From: Vitellaria paradoxa
Lineage: Eukaryota; Streptophyta; Magnoliopsida; Ericales; Sapotaceae
Reading direction: 5' to 3'
Assembly (NCBI GenBank): GCA_019916065.1
Contig: CM034234.1
Span: 9,212,342 to 9,276,341 of the forward strand
DNA length: 64,000 bases
Below the pieces are notes generated by a model. It had not been told where the DNA came from, searched no databases, and saw nothing but the letters and a program-made list of their open reading frames with translations. The position numbers and the translations under genes were made by a program. This document shows, piece after piece, positions 33,916-46,130 of this stretch (position 1 is its first letter; each line of letters opens with the position of its first letter).

Positions 33916-36900
33916 ATGCGATCATTCAGGCTTCCGGAACCGGCGACCGGTTTATTGGGCTTGGTCGAAATCTTCAGAGTTGGATTCTGCACCGCTGTCA
34001 GACGAGCCGTCGTGATCGGAAACGGCATCGCGGGCGCGGAAAGTCAGTGCATCGGTTTGGTTCGAGCTCTCGGGCTCTCCCACAAGAAAACGATACATGT
34101 ACGTGTTCTTGTTCATGTTTGTCTGGTTTTCCGTGAAAATTGAAGGAACGATAAGGAAATGGAGTTTGAATTTGAACTTGTAAGTTGCATTAGGTCCCAA
34201 ATGACAGGGAAAAGCCCAAAAATAGGAGTTATAGCACATTTTATTGAAGACTGTATGGATTATTATTATTATTATTATTATTGTTGTTGTTGTTGTTTTT
34301 TGTTGTTGTTATTATTATTATTTTCACATTTGATTGATGGCGTACGAGATACTACCACAACTTTTTAGTAGAAATTATTTCCAGAACTATGTGACAATGC
34401 CATTTGGGTAAAAGAAGCACATGTTCGTGGGTCATTGTTTTAGAAGTGATTGGTCCATGAACGCCCACATCGGCAAGGGCAATGAATTATGACAATTAGT
34501 TTGTGTAGAGTAGCATTGCTCTTGATTGATAAGAGATGATTTATTAAGCTTGCAGTGAAGTGAGGCAGAAGCAAATGTTTTTTTTCATTTTTCTTAGCAT
34601 CTTTTGATGCTACTAATAAAACTTACTTATCTTTTCAAAAAGAAAAGTGACTTAAATAGTAATTAGCATTTCCTTTTCAAAAAAAAGAGATGATTTATTA
34701 TTTACTTATTTATTGAGTACCATAGTAATTCTTGGCAACCGATCATTAGCAATGCACAATTTGTTAATGGAATCAATGCAGTGATATTATGGACCTTTTT
34801 CATGTTGGTAGATCCCCCCCCCCCCGGGGGGCGGGGGGATTATGTCATTTTATCTTCTTTTTATTGTGCCTGAGTATTTATTTTGTTATTGTTCATTGTT
34901 ACACAGCGTGTAACTAGGCCAAGAGGAGGAATTAATAGATGGCTTCGCTGGTTGCCAGTTCCTGTTCATAAAGAGTTAGACAATATTTTAAAGGGAATTT
35001 GTGGTGATTCCCAATTTCAAGCCATCAAAGCAAATAAGGTGATGCCTCTTCCAGTTGAAGAAAAAGGTAGTGCATTTAGCAAGTTCAGTGTCAATTTATG
35101 TATCCTGATATATTTGTGTTGAAGACAATGTCCTGTCTCTGCTGAAAATAGTATTTTTGATCCTAAATGTTCATTGAAAAATTAAAGGGAAAAATAGAGA
35201 GACTGACGTTTCTTCCTGCTTTTAAATGGTGGTAGTGTAGGCTTGTCAGATATTTTAGAAGCTGATGCAAAACAAATTGCAGCAATGGCTTGTGAAACAT
35301 TTGAGAAGTATGTTTTATTTTTCTTGTTTTTCTAATTTGCATTTCTAGTTTCATTTATATGTCAAATTGATTTCTTCTAATTTTCATTTTGAGGTTTAAT
35401 TTAGACGTAGATTGCTATCCTGAACCATTTTTTAATGAGATGAGGTCACAATCATTTATACTTAGTAGAAGTTAAAACACAAAATGTTAAGAACAGGAAA
35501 TATAAATTATATCAGCCAGAATTCTGCAGTGGAGTTTTTATTTCTTCATACATAAATTTAAAATTTATTGATAAATGAAATCAAAGGGATGCCACCCATT
35601 TACAAACCAGAGCTTATGGCTCCGTACACTCCACAAATGATAAGAAACTATGCAAATCTGGATCTATACCCTCCAAATTCCACATATACAAAGTAGACAT
35701 TAAAGAATTCTACATTGCAGCTGCCACATTAATTATAAATTAATCAATGGTATCTGTTATGTATTAGAAATTTGCCTTCGCTTAGTATTGGTTTTTATTC
35801 GCATTTTACAATTGCAAAATAATTAAAGTTTCAAAGTAATAATTAACTAAGAGATGTGTAGGAATGTGGGCCCACTCGCGGAAGAGTTAGCTATAATAGA
35901 CGCATGCCATCAGCTACTACTTCATGTTACTCCCCCAACCTGACGCCTGGCCTAGTGAGACCTTGTGTACAGTGTACCCCTTCAGGTACTGTAGGCAATG
36001 GTAAATCTAGCCAAAAGCCTTCACCCGAGTGACCTCCCTGATGGCAGATGTCTCTCTCTGTGAGAACTCTCTATCATGGGATGCTTTACCACGGACATTT
36101 TCTGGTAGAAGCCCCTCACCAAGGGTCCTTCATTCTCTATGTCCTTCACACTTGGCCTCCAAAGGCCCTTCCTCCATCTTAGGCTTGAAGCAAGGCCCAC
36201 AACAACCTTGAGAGGTTGTACCCAAGTGTTCCTACGGTTATATTCCTAGTCATGGGATCAATGTGGTCTAATGAGTTGATGGCTGGAACCAAGGACTCTT
36301 CAAGGTAACTTGTCCCATCCTCTCTGAAGAGAGTTGAGCCCTGATTGGTCTAAGACAATGCATGTGATTGATAATATCAAACCCACAATCCCTGTAGCAT
36401 GAGAATTTCAGCTGTCTTAATGCCTTGAATTTTACTTGGTTAGCCAGTTGACTTTCTGGATAGCCTGTAGATATCTGTTCACAGGTAGTAATATAAATGT
36501 AAAATGACCAGAATAAGGATAATTCGTAGGGGCAGTCGCAACTGTGCATCTCCACTCTCCATGTGTGCAGAGCACGTTGTGGGACCCACACTCATGGGTG
36601 GTTGAGATCTCATAGTAGTGTTACCCGTGACTCTGCAGCATTTTCCTAATTTATTCCATCCTGTTTTGTGTCCATTTGTCACACATATGGCAAATCATTA
36701 GTCATGAGCTGTAGAACTCAGTTTTTCTGAAAATGTTAATCAACAACTGAGTTGTGTTATTTGGCGTTTTTGGTAATGCGTGCCTTCATGGTATTCAAAA
36801 TTTTTTGTAATATGTATTTGATCCCTGAAGTGTAGATATGTCGATTTCTTCAAGTTTCTAAATTTTCAGTTTTATGTTTTTTTACTTTTTTTTTTTTTCA

Positions 36901-39900
36901 ATCAGGGATGGCCCATTATTGGTGGTTGCATCTGGCTGGGATACGATATCTGTTGCAAGTTCCATAAAACAGTTAGCTTCAGAAAATGTTTTTGTTGTTC
37001 AGGTTTGAGAGGAGGCTTATCGTTTAAATATTACTATTGACTGGTTTATATATACTGAAAAATGAGAATGCTGAATCAACTCATGCTAATGTCATTTATT
37101 CGTGGCATTCATTTATGTATTGCTATCACGATTACATGATTTTGAAACAACAACCATTTTGCGCTTATTATTTCTTAACCTGATGTATGGTTGCTTTTTG
37201 TTTTGCCTTTTGGAAAAAGCATGTTTCTTGATTTGGTTGAATGTCGACTCCCAATGTTGAAAATTAGTTGCCCTATACATAGTTTACATTTTGTTCATCT
37301 GCCATAATTTATTCCTTGTTTTATTTCCATTTTTTTTATTTCATTAAGCAATATCTTCTTTATAATGTCATGATTGTTCACTATCTTATTTTGCATTTCT
37401 ATGTTTTGGTTCAAACAGTTTTTCTTTTGCATCATGTTCAGATACAGCATCCAAGGTCACAGTTAAATAGGTTTGATCTGGTGATTGCACCAAATCATGA
37501 TTATTTCCCGTTAACTCCCCAAGGACAGGAACAGATTCCTTGGTTTCTTCGAAGGTGGATAACACCTTGTGAACCTCCTGACAGACGTGTGGTATGTTTC
37601 TTGGCTAGAAAATACTTGTAGTGGGTTCACTCCTTTCAAGACACTGGTTGTGATTATGTGTTATTTGGTTTTTGCATTGCATGTGTGGCAAGAATATATG
37701 AAGTTCGTTGATTTTGAAAATTGAACCTCAGGTCCTCACCGTGGGAGCTCTTCATCAGGCTGATTCTACTGCACTTCAGGTTGCTTCTCATGCCTGGCAG
37801 GATGAGTTGGCTCCTCTCCCAAGGCCCCTGCTGGTGGTTAACATTGGGGGACCTACAAGTAAATTTTCCATTTAAAATTTTATGGCTATGGTATATTTAT
37901 ATTGTTAGTAGACGGTGATTTTGCTGGAACTCTATGCTTCATGGCGTTAAATGACTAATGCTTCATAAATAAAAATTAGTAAAGCATATTAATTATCCAT
38001 GGGGCTAAGGGTTTGAACCCTAAAATTGGCTTATTTGCTTGTAGAGGAAAGACTGTCTATATCTAACTCTTCCCAGACCCCACAACAAAGCAATTATATG
38101 CTAGTCTATGTACGTTTTCATCTAACGTGTTGGAACAAAATTTTTTGAGTTTTAGCCTATTTTGCCTTTTTATGGATTGTAACAATGTGGATATGAGTCT
38201 TTGTTTGAAGGGTTATTTTGGAGCTCTACTTTTGTTCTTTGTTCTTCATTTATCCCTTTCCCTAACCGTTGTCTACTTCTAATTATTGAGGTAGGCCATT
38301 TTACAGGAATTTCTGGTCTTTCCTTGCTCTAAGTTGCAATAAAAATTCTGAAGGGGACCCAGAGTTGATAAGATTGTTCAAACTATAGTGTCATTTTGAA
38401 TAATCGTGATGTCTCTTTTGTTGCACCGAACTGATTTCTGCAAATGAGATTTGCGTTTAAGGTTGTTCAAACTTTAAGGTTTTACATCTGGAATGAGATT
38501 GTTTGGACATTAGATTCTGTTATTCTTGTATTGTTTGCCTTGGAATATAATTTTGCTTCTATTAGCTTACTATATCCTGGTAGACAACACTTCCATTTCC
38601 CAATTCAATATGAATTCATGCATGAAAAAGAATGGATTCTTGATTAGAAGCAAATCACATATAAATACCTTTTTATTGTCTTTTTCTTGAAGTTGATCCT
38701 TTGTGTTGATAATAACAACACTATCCATAATATGTTTCACATATTCATGTCTTTATTGTAGACCATTGTAAATATGGTGAAGACTTAGCAAAGCAGTTAA
38801 CTGCCACCCTTGGGAATGTGCTTTGGAGTTGCGGAAGCTTGAGAATATCTTTCTCTAGAAGAACTCCAAGGAAGGTGTGCATAATCATGGCAATTTCTTT
38901 TGTCCATTATCTTGATAGGATGGGTGGTCATTATTTACAGCTTCCGTGCTCAACAGGTGTCTGATATCATAGTGAAGGAATTTAATAGTCATCCTAAAGT
39001 TCACATTTGGGACGGCAAATGTACTCTCAGCTCCTCCTCAAGCAATTTTAATGTTTCAGAATTTTGAAGTTGATACAGTAAGCATATTTTAATGCTGCAC
39101 AGATCCAAATCCTCACATGGGGCATCTTGCTTGGGCTGATGCTTTCATCATCACGGCTGATTCAGTTAGTATGCTCAGCGAGGCTTGCAGTACTGGGTAA
39201 GTTTGAATTTTGTGATGAGTCTCAACTTCTTTACTTGATTTTCCCAATCTGAGATGTAATATCATGTTGCAGGAAACCTGTTTATGTTATTGGATCAGAG
39301 CGATGTACATGGAAGCTTGTGGATTTCCACAAATCTCTGCAGAAACGAGGAGCTGTGAGACCATTCACGGGTAAAGAAGATGTGAGTTATTGTCTATCAA
39401 CATTCAGCTACCTTATTCTGTTTCTTTCCTGCTTCTTGTTAAAGGTTAAAATTTGACAAGAAGTCCTATTATTATAATCATCATGATATTTCTCTCTATG
39501 TTGATGAAGAAAAAGATGGCTTCTAAACTTAACTGTTTTACATCCTACTTTAGCCTTTTGTCTCAATTGAGTCTAGATAAAAATGGAGGTGATGGGTTCT
39601 CAGGCAGGAACCTTTGTATTTTTCTTCTTTTTGTTACTTTACTGTTGAATTGAGATGAATTTACTGAATTAACATAAACTGCTAATGTTCTAGCGTTTTA
39701 TCTTTTTGACACATTTATGTTCTGCAGCATGGTATACTAATAATCTGATAGACTAAATTTGGCATGTCGTATGTTTTCCCCATTGTCTTTTAGTTTTGAC
39801 ATGTATAATAATAAATGTTGAATATGTATTAAAATTTAATAATTAAAATAATAAGAGCCCTTCTGACTGATCAGAGGATCAAACAAACAGCAATTGTACG

Positions 39901-41497
39901 TCAATAAACTTGCCTAAAATAGACTAAGTTTTATCACTTTTATGTCTCTACCTCATTAAATCTATTAACAATTTTGTTTTTGACGAGTATTAAATCTAGG
40001 GTGAATTTCACTTAAGACCCTTGTGGTTTGACTTTTGTGCACTTAGCTCGCATATGTTTCATAGATGGCTACTTACACCTCTTGAGGTTTGTTATATATT
40101 CACTTAGATTCCCTGCCGTTAAAGAATTTGTGCAAAAGTTAATGATTATTTCAATGACCTAGTGGAAAAATACCATAATACCCTCCAAAGCAGTAATGTG
40201 AATTCTCCCATACTTATTTCTTCTTATGACCTTATAGCAACAGTCAAACAATAATTTAAAAACCTTACATCATTAACAACTAATTGAATTCATTCTGAAA
40301 CAATTTATGATTAGTTCAATTTAAATTCTGATTGTAAACTTAATTTTTATAATTGTACTATGTTGTTAGTGTTCATCACTTCATATTTTAACTTCAATTA
40401 TAAAAATTAAATTTAAATTCTATGATAGAGTACAAATAGCTATGCATTTAATTTTAATATGTATTAATGATGTAAAATTGTTTAGGAATAATTTCAGTTA
40501 GTTATTTAATACATTAATGACGTAAAGTTTTATCTAGATTTGTAGGGTTCTTTAAAAAAAATTTGACTGTTGTATGGGCAAGAGAAGGGATAAGTATGGA
40601 AAAATTTACATTATTTTAAATCTTTGGAGGGTATTATAGTATTTCCATTAGAACATTGGGTTAAGTTGTCAACTTTTGAACAGAATTCTCTAAAAGTCGT
40701 GAGTTTTAGTGACATATAACAAAACTTAAGGGGTTAAGTGTTTATTTTTGAAATGTGCGTGAGCCAGGTGCTCGAAGGCCAAACCACTATGAGTCAAAGT
40801 GAAATTCATCCTAATATCTATTAACAAATTTGAAGAAATAAAGACATAACTCACAATTTATGGACACCATATTTCAATGTTAATACCTCTTGTACTCTGA
40901 AACATATTGACATGTCAAAAATTAAATATGCAGGCTATCTAGGCCTACTTCTGTCCTGCTGCATTTACAAGTGTGTGGAGCATGTGTTTGTGTTTGAGGT
41001 GACTGGAAATCTCTCTCTTTGAGAGCGTGGTTACTTTTTTTCTGCCAGAACTCCTGATTAATTTCCTTTCTTAGTCTTCATTTATTCTAGCACTTCCATA
41101 TTCCAATGTCTCCATCTTAGAAATTGTTGTAGAGTAGTACAACAAATTTTTTCTTTTTTGGTTTGTTTCAATAAATGTCACATTTCTTTGAATAACACTT
41201 TGGTGAATGAATTAATAAAAGGCATATCAACTGATAAAAAAGATGCATTCTGAGTTACATATGAAAATAGTCACTCCATATTTATCCCGTGCTGCAATAA
41301 TAACATCTGCCACACAAACAAATTATGCATCAGTATGGCATTGTTGATGTTGAACAAAATTCATCTCCCCAATAATAAGTGGTTTGATTGTCCAGATATC
41401 TAAAAGCTGGAGCTATCTTCCACTGAATGACACTGCAGAGGCAGCTCACAGGGTGATTGAGGCTCTTGCTGAGCGTGGATGGAGATTGCAGCCATAA
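33916..41497 (+). CDS. ELM1: mitochondrial fission protein ELM1
   Basis: ELM1 is a plant-specific factor on the outer mitochondrial surface that brings the dynamin DRP3A to fission sites. Exons: 33916-34098, 34907-35066, 35241-35307 (acceptor uncertain), 36906-37002, 37442-37591, 37732-37858, 38762-38874, 38957-39020, 39103-39196, 39273-39381, 41396-41497. They encode about 421 residues; the family is around 420-430. Conserved landmarks are RRAVVIGNG with QCIGLVRALGL, VTRPRGG, QIQHPRS, NRFDLVIAPNHDY, VNIGGPT, MGHLAWADAF, SEACSTGKPVYVIG and SYLPLNDTAEAA. The start at 33916 (MRSFRLPEP) matches relatives; an in-frame ATG at 33895 would add seven residues. Exon 3 has lost the expected acceptor (see findings). 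Introns 1, 3 and 10 carry repeats. Confidence 0.92.
34258..34323 (+). repeat. (ATT)n/(GTT)n compound microsatellite
   Basis: A run of ATT units passes into TTG units and back to ATT within ELM1 intron 1. It is likely to vary in length between individuals. Confidence 0.85.
34547..34684 (+). mobile_element. 5'-truncated LINE 3' end in ELM1 intron 1
   Basis: A 138-bp insertion flanked by a perfect 16-bp duplication AAGAGATGATTTATTA (34531-34546 and 34685-34700). It contains CATCTTTTGATGCTACTAATAA and CTTACTTATCTTTTC followed by A runs. This nearly matches the 3' terminus of the large LINE at 54100-54163. Such short, A-tailed copies arise when reverse transcription stops early. Confidence 0.8.
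34814..34838. repeat. C12-G6-C-G6 tract in ELM1 intron 1
   Basis: Twelve C are followed by six G, one C and six G, less than 100 bp before exon 2. The self-complementary tract could fold back. Length and order may be affected by assembly error. Confidence 0.7.
35868..36690. other. GC-richer block in ELM1 intron 3, probably transposon-derived
   Basis: About 0.8 kb that is clearly less AT-rich than the rest of the intron. It includes TGTAGGAATGTGGGCCCACTC near the left edge and GTGGGACCCACACTCATGGG near 36575-36600. It has no convincing coding frame. Its abrupt composition change suggests an inserted element such as an LTR, but I could not find terminal duplications or a second copy in this window. 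Confidence 0.35.
39999..40811. mobile_element. 0.8-kb terminal-inverted-repeat DNA element in ELM1 intron 10
   Basis: The left end GGGTGAATTTCACTT is mirrored by the right end AAGTGAAATTCATCC. The similarity extends inward (GTGGTTTGACTT against GCCAAACCAC near the ends). TA flanks both sides (39997-39998 and 40812-40813). The interior is AT-rich and has no transposase frame, so it is non-autonomous. The superfamily cannot be decided. Confidence 0.65.
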
Positions 41498-43965
41498 GGG
41501 GCTTTCAGTTATTGGGTTACTTAGCCCCATTTCAGGTTTATGCAATGGTTAAAACAAAAAACTACTGCTTTCAGCTCAGTTTAAATTCGTATGGTGTTTG
41601 GAATTGGTACATTTGGCTTAGCTTTCACATCGTGCTTGAAATTGCTTGCTAAATTATCCGTCCCATGGTTTTGTGCCCAATTTTATTTTTAGGTGATACT
41701 TCGGTTGGATTTTTTTTTAATTTCACGGGACTCTTGCCTATGTGGGTTTTGGGAGGGGCAAATGTGCAGGGTCTTACCCTCAGTAATTGGAGATACTCTT
41801 TTGAGTATTGAATCCTCAATCTCCAAGAATGATACTGCTTTTTTGGGCTAAATTAAATATAAAATTGCTCAGTTTTTTCTTTATCCTGTGAGGTGGTGTT
41901 TATATTGTGCTTGCATAAATTAGTTGGTCATTTTAGATCAAGAAAACTTGTCAAAAAGAGACTGAAAGTGATCATAAACATACAGATAGGCTCAAACACA
42001 CTCACTTGTATAGAGTTCTACTTCATCGTATGAGAGTACTCTAGTTGATCGATGTTAATTACTCACTTCTGCAGCACGATAAGTACACGATTATTGTAAT
42101 CTTTCATTAGAAGGGGTCGCTTTGATTGCTCAACATTTTTTCAAGTTGCTCTTCTGGAAAAGCAGTTCATGAGAGAATTCAAAATCCCAGTTAATTTTGA
42201 CGTCGATTTCAGAATGCTATCGCATGCATGCATCTTTACTAGCAGTTTAGCTGTGTTTGAATCAAACTATTTCTGATGAAGTTCAACTGAAACAATTTCT
42301 GAAATCCCAGTTTCCAGGAACTGTTGATCCTTATTGGGTGTGATAAATTTGAAAGAGCAGGATTGATGATCTGCACTTTCCTATTAAGAAAGGAAAATGT
42401 TCAAAGTTCCTACAGGTTAAAAGTTGCAGCATTTGCAGTACAAGTGAAAATGTTTAAAGTTACCATAGGTTAAAAGTGGACTTATGAGCCTCTCAGAACT
42501 TTTACAAGGGCAGCATTACTAAGTTCATGCACAATAAACAAAAATGTCCAAAATAATCCCCCTCACTTTCCACTTGTGCAGGTTCTTTAAGAGTTTTAAC
42601 TAGCAAAGTACTATCTGTTAAAACTTTGACTTTGGCAAGAAGAGCATGAACGATTACCCTTAAACTATACAGACACACTAGGGGCGAATTAAGATTTGTC
42701 ATGAGTGGCGGTAAAAAGTACAAATTTTAAGTGAATAGAAGCAAAAGTGAAAAAATAACATGAGTAAAAGTACAATTTATTAGTGAATATGGATTAAAAA
42801 AATGACTTATTAATTATAATTATTTAGGTGAATGGAAACAATTGTCTTTATTGAGCCTTATGTTGACATTGGAAATTTGAATGTTTCTGTTGTAGACTTG
42901 ATTGTTTTAATAGAATGCAATAGCACTCTGAATGACAGATTTTTGTTTTAAATGGTATAATTGGTAGTTTGGAGTTTTCCCCAAACAAATAAATGAGAAA
43001 TTTGTACTCGCAATTGCTGTTGTGGCTGCCAAAAAGCATGAAGAGACGAAAATCAGGAGCCGCTAGCTTCCCTAATTAGTGGATTAGCTCTGGAAAAGGT
43101 AGTTGTTTAGTTGACTAGTTAGAGGAATAAAGTTGTTAGTCATAGCAAGTATGCCCAGTAAGGGTATTTTAAATAATCATTGTCTAAGTCTGAGGAGTGG
43201 ATGATCTAGAGGGTGTTAAATAACTCATTCGGTCAGCTATGTTATATAAGATTTTGACCCACTATTTCTAGGTGTGTTGTGTTTGGAACAGGTATTTGTA
43301 AAGAAAAAAGGAACTAAGGAAAAAAAACGTAAGAAAGTGAAATAAAATAAAATAAATTTTATTTTTAATTTAAGTATAATTAATTAAAAATAAGAAGAAA
43401 ATAAATAATTATTTATTTAATTTAATTAATCATCACAAATAGAATAATATAAATGATTACATTTCTTTTATTTTCTTTTTTGTATGTTGCTCCAAATACA
43501 TTTAGATTACTTCAGATAGGATAATAAGAAATAAGTAATATTATAGAATAATATATAGATTGAACGTGACATGAAATTAATTTTTTACAGAAATTATTCT
43601 TTTAAAATTTGATGAGTGAAATATAGAGTATTGATAAAATATGTGATTTGATAGAAGATTTAATCAAATATAATTTTAAACTTCTAAATTTTGGTGAAAA
43701 ACTAATCTTACGGTGGAAATACAAAGTATTATATGAAGTGCATCAAGAGATTAAAAAAGAAAAAAGTTGTGGGTTCCACTAAATAAATTACCCAATGCGC
43801 CTCCTAAAATCTACTAAACAAACAGACCCTCTAGAGTGATCAAAAAGCCATTAAATTGAATGGAAGAAGTTAAACAACTCTTCTTGCTCCATCAACTGAA
43901 ACGAAGCATTTTGACAATCCCATGAAATAATAATACGTACTTTAACCAGCTCCTTTGCCCCTACC
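41498..43965. other. intergenic region between ELM1 and the CASP gene
   Basis: The first few hundred bases are presumably ELM1 3' UTR. No further coding exon or RNA gene was recognised. A short direct repeat (AAAGTT-CC/AC-TA-AGGTTAAAAGT) occurs near 42405 and 42459. The segment 43300-43740 is very AT-rich. The last 200 bp contain the CASP promoter. Confidence 0.55.
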
Positions 43966-43973
43966 TATATAAA
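43966..43973 (+). promoter_or_regulatory. TATA box of the CASP gene
   Basis: TATATAAA about 120 bp before the CASP start codon. It is followed at normal distance by a CT-rich leader (pyrimidine runs at about 44011-44032 and 44060-44083). Confidence 0.7.
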
Positions 43974-44090
43974 GCTTCACGACGAGCCCTTTTCATCACA
44001 AGTTCAACTCTCCCTCCCTCTCTCTCTCTCTCACAGCTAGCCATTTCCGTCGCAATTTCAGTCTCTCTCTCTCTCTCTCTCTCCCCAAAA

Positions 44091-44968
44091 ATGTCTGATT
44101 CTACAACGATGGAGGTTGCTCATCATGCAGACACAAGCAGAGAAGCAAAAGGAAAAGCTCCTCTTTTGGCAGTTCCACTGGCTGAAACAGGCAAAGTCGT
44201 TGAGCATGATAAGAAGGGACCAGGAGGATATGGGAGGGGGATTGCAATTTTTGACTTCATTCTGAGGCTGTGCGCTCTTGTGGCTGCTCTGGCTGCAACT
44301 GCCACCATGGGAACTACCGATGAGACTCTTCCCTTCTTCACTCAGTTCTTCCAGTTCCAAGCTAGCTACGACGATCTACCCACTTTTCAGTACGTAAATT
44401 TTCAATATATATATATATATATATGTATCCATTTGCCTAAAAATTTATAAGACCACTACTGTGTCACCAAATAATGCATGAATACATACACATACATATA
44501 TATGGTGTGTATATATATATGCAGGTATTTCTTGATTGCAATGGCAATAGTCTCTGGGTACCTTGTACTCTCCATTCCTTTCTCCATAGTTTGCATTGTT
44601 CGGCCACATGCAGTGGGAGCCAGGCTTTTGCTCATCATCTTAGACACTGTAAGTTAACTTCCTCCTCCACCATTAATATAAAACTATTATTATTCTACCA
44701 GAAAATTCTTGGACTGACGAAATTAATATTCCTGTATGTTTATTTATTGAAGGTGATGGTTGGTTTCTCCACTGCAGCCGCCGCCGCATCGGCGGCCATA
44801 GTCTACTTGGCGCACGCGGGGAATCCGAGCGCGAATTGGCTGGCGATATGTCAGCAGTACACCGATTTCTGCCAGAGGGCCAGCGGAGCGGTGGTGGCGT
44901 CGTTCATCGCGGTGGCACTGTTGATCTTCCTGGTTGTCTTGTCTGCTGTTGCTCTTCGGAAGAATTAA
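44091..44968 (+). CDS. CASP: Casparian strip membrane domain protein (CASP)
   Basis: CASPs form the membrane scaffold in root endodermis that directs lignin deposition for the Casparian strip. Exons 44091-44389, 44525-44648 and 44753-44968 give 212 residues with four predicted membrane spans. Approximately: [16 protein letters not shown] after a cytosolic N-tail of about 50 residues, [32 protein letters not shown] and [16 protein letters not shown]. The first outer loop has [13 protein letters not shown] and YDDLPTF, the signature that separates true CASPs from CASP-like proteins. Cys pairs typical of the second loop are present ([10 protein letters not shown]). The start context is good and there is no upstream ATG in the leader. 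Which numbered CASP it is cannot be told. An AATAAA lies at 45158. Confidence 0.92.
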
Positions 44969-45114
44969 TTAAGGAGATGGATATGGATGGAACTCTCGAT
45001 TTGAAGTTGGCCTTATGATTGTGTCTTTGTGTTTGTAATTTGTGGTTGTGTTTTTTCAGTGTTTAGTACTGGGAATGTTAATCCAGAACAAAATTTATTA
45101 AAAAAAAAAAAAAG

Positions 45115-46130
45115 GAAAAGAAAGGAGTTAAATTATTGTAATTTGCTTTGCATTGGGAATAAAACCATTGAGTCTAACAACTTATTTATATTTATAAAGT
45201 GTGCGTTTGGAGTAATAAAAATGAGATAAAATAAAATAAAATAAGATAAGTTATAAATTCATGAATAATTTTTAAAGATTTTTAAAATTTTTTAAAAATT
45301 TTTAAAAATTTACAGTAAACTAAATATACTCATAATTTGTTGCCTACATATTACTAAGCCATTTGGTAACCGCTTTTAAGTTACTTTTTTCATCTTTTTG
45401 ATTCAAAATAAATCAATAATGTGTTTGGAGCTCTAAAATAATAATAAATAAATAAATTTCTATAAATTTTTTACTCATTGTATAAATTATCAAAATATAA
45501 CTTGTATAATTTATATTAAATTAATTTTTTACTTCAAATACCATTTAAGTGTGTTTGGTCACCTAATTTTTTTTGACTAAATAATTAAACTAACTATTTA
45601 AAAAAAAAAAGAAAAAGAAAGGAGTTAAATGATTGTAATTTGCTTTGCATTGGAAGAAAACTATCGAGTCTAAAAATTTATTTACGTAGATTAGATGATA
45701 TATAAATTCTGAAAAATGATAAAAAGTACTTAAAAATTTAAAAAGTTATTTAATTTTTATTTCATTACACGAATTATGAACTTATAACTTATCTTACTCT
45801 ATTTTATTTTATCTCATTTTTTATCACTTTCAATGCATCCATGATTTGTTCCATGCATATTACTATGCCCCGCTTTAAGTTAATTTTTTCATCTTTTTGA
45901 TTCAAAATAAATTAATAATGTGTTTGAAGTTCCAAAAATATAATAATAATTAATTAATTAATTAATAAATTTCTACAAATTATTACAAAATTAAATTTTT
46001 TACTCATTGTATAAATTACAAGAATACAACTTTTATAATTAATATTAAATTAATTTTTTACTTCAAATGCCGCCTAAGTCTGTTTTGTTACTTAGCTTTT
46101 TTTTTTTGGCTAAGTAACTAAACTAACTTT
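45115..46130. repeat. about 500-bp tandem duplication downstream of CASP
   Basis: Copy A (45115-45610) and copy B (45611 to about 46130) share GAAAGGAGTTAAAT, TTTGCTTTGCATTGG, CATCTTTTTGATTCAAAATA and TTTTTTACTTCAAAT in the same order. Between the shared parts, A carries a GTGCGTTTGGAGTAATAAAA sequence (about 45199) and B carries a related sequence reversed (about 45700-45842). The duplication starts at the poly-A tract in the probable CASP 3' UTR. Confidence 0.8.

Noticed and set aside
33864..34136. 90-codon ORF in another frame over ELM1 exon 1
   Set aside because: The overlapping frame has the conserved RRAVVIGNG and QCIGLVRALGL segments; this one has none.
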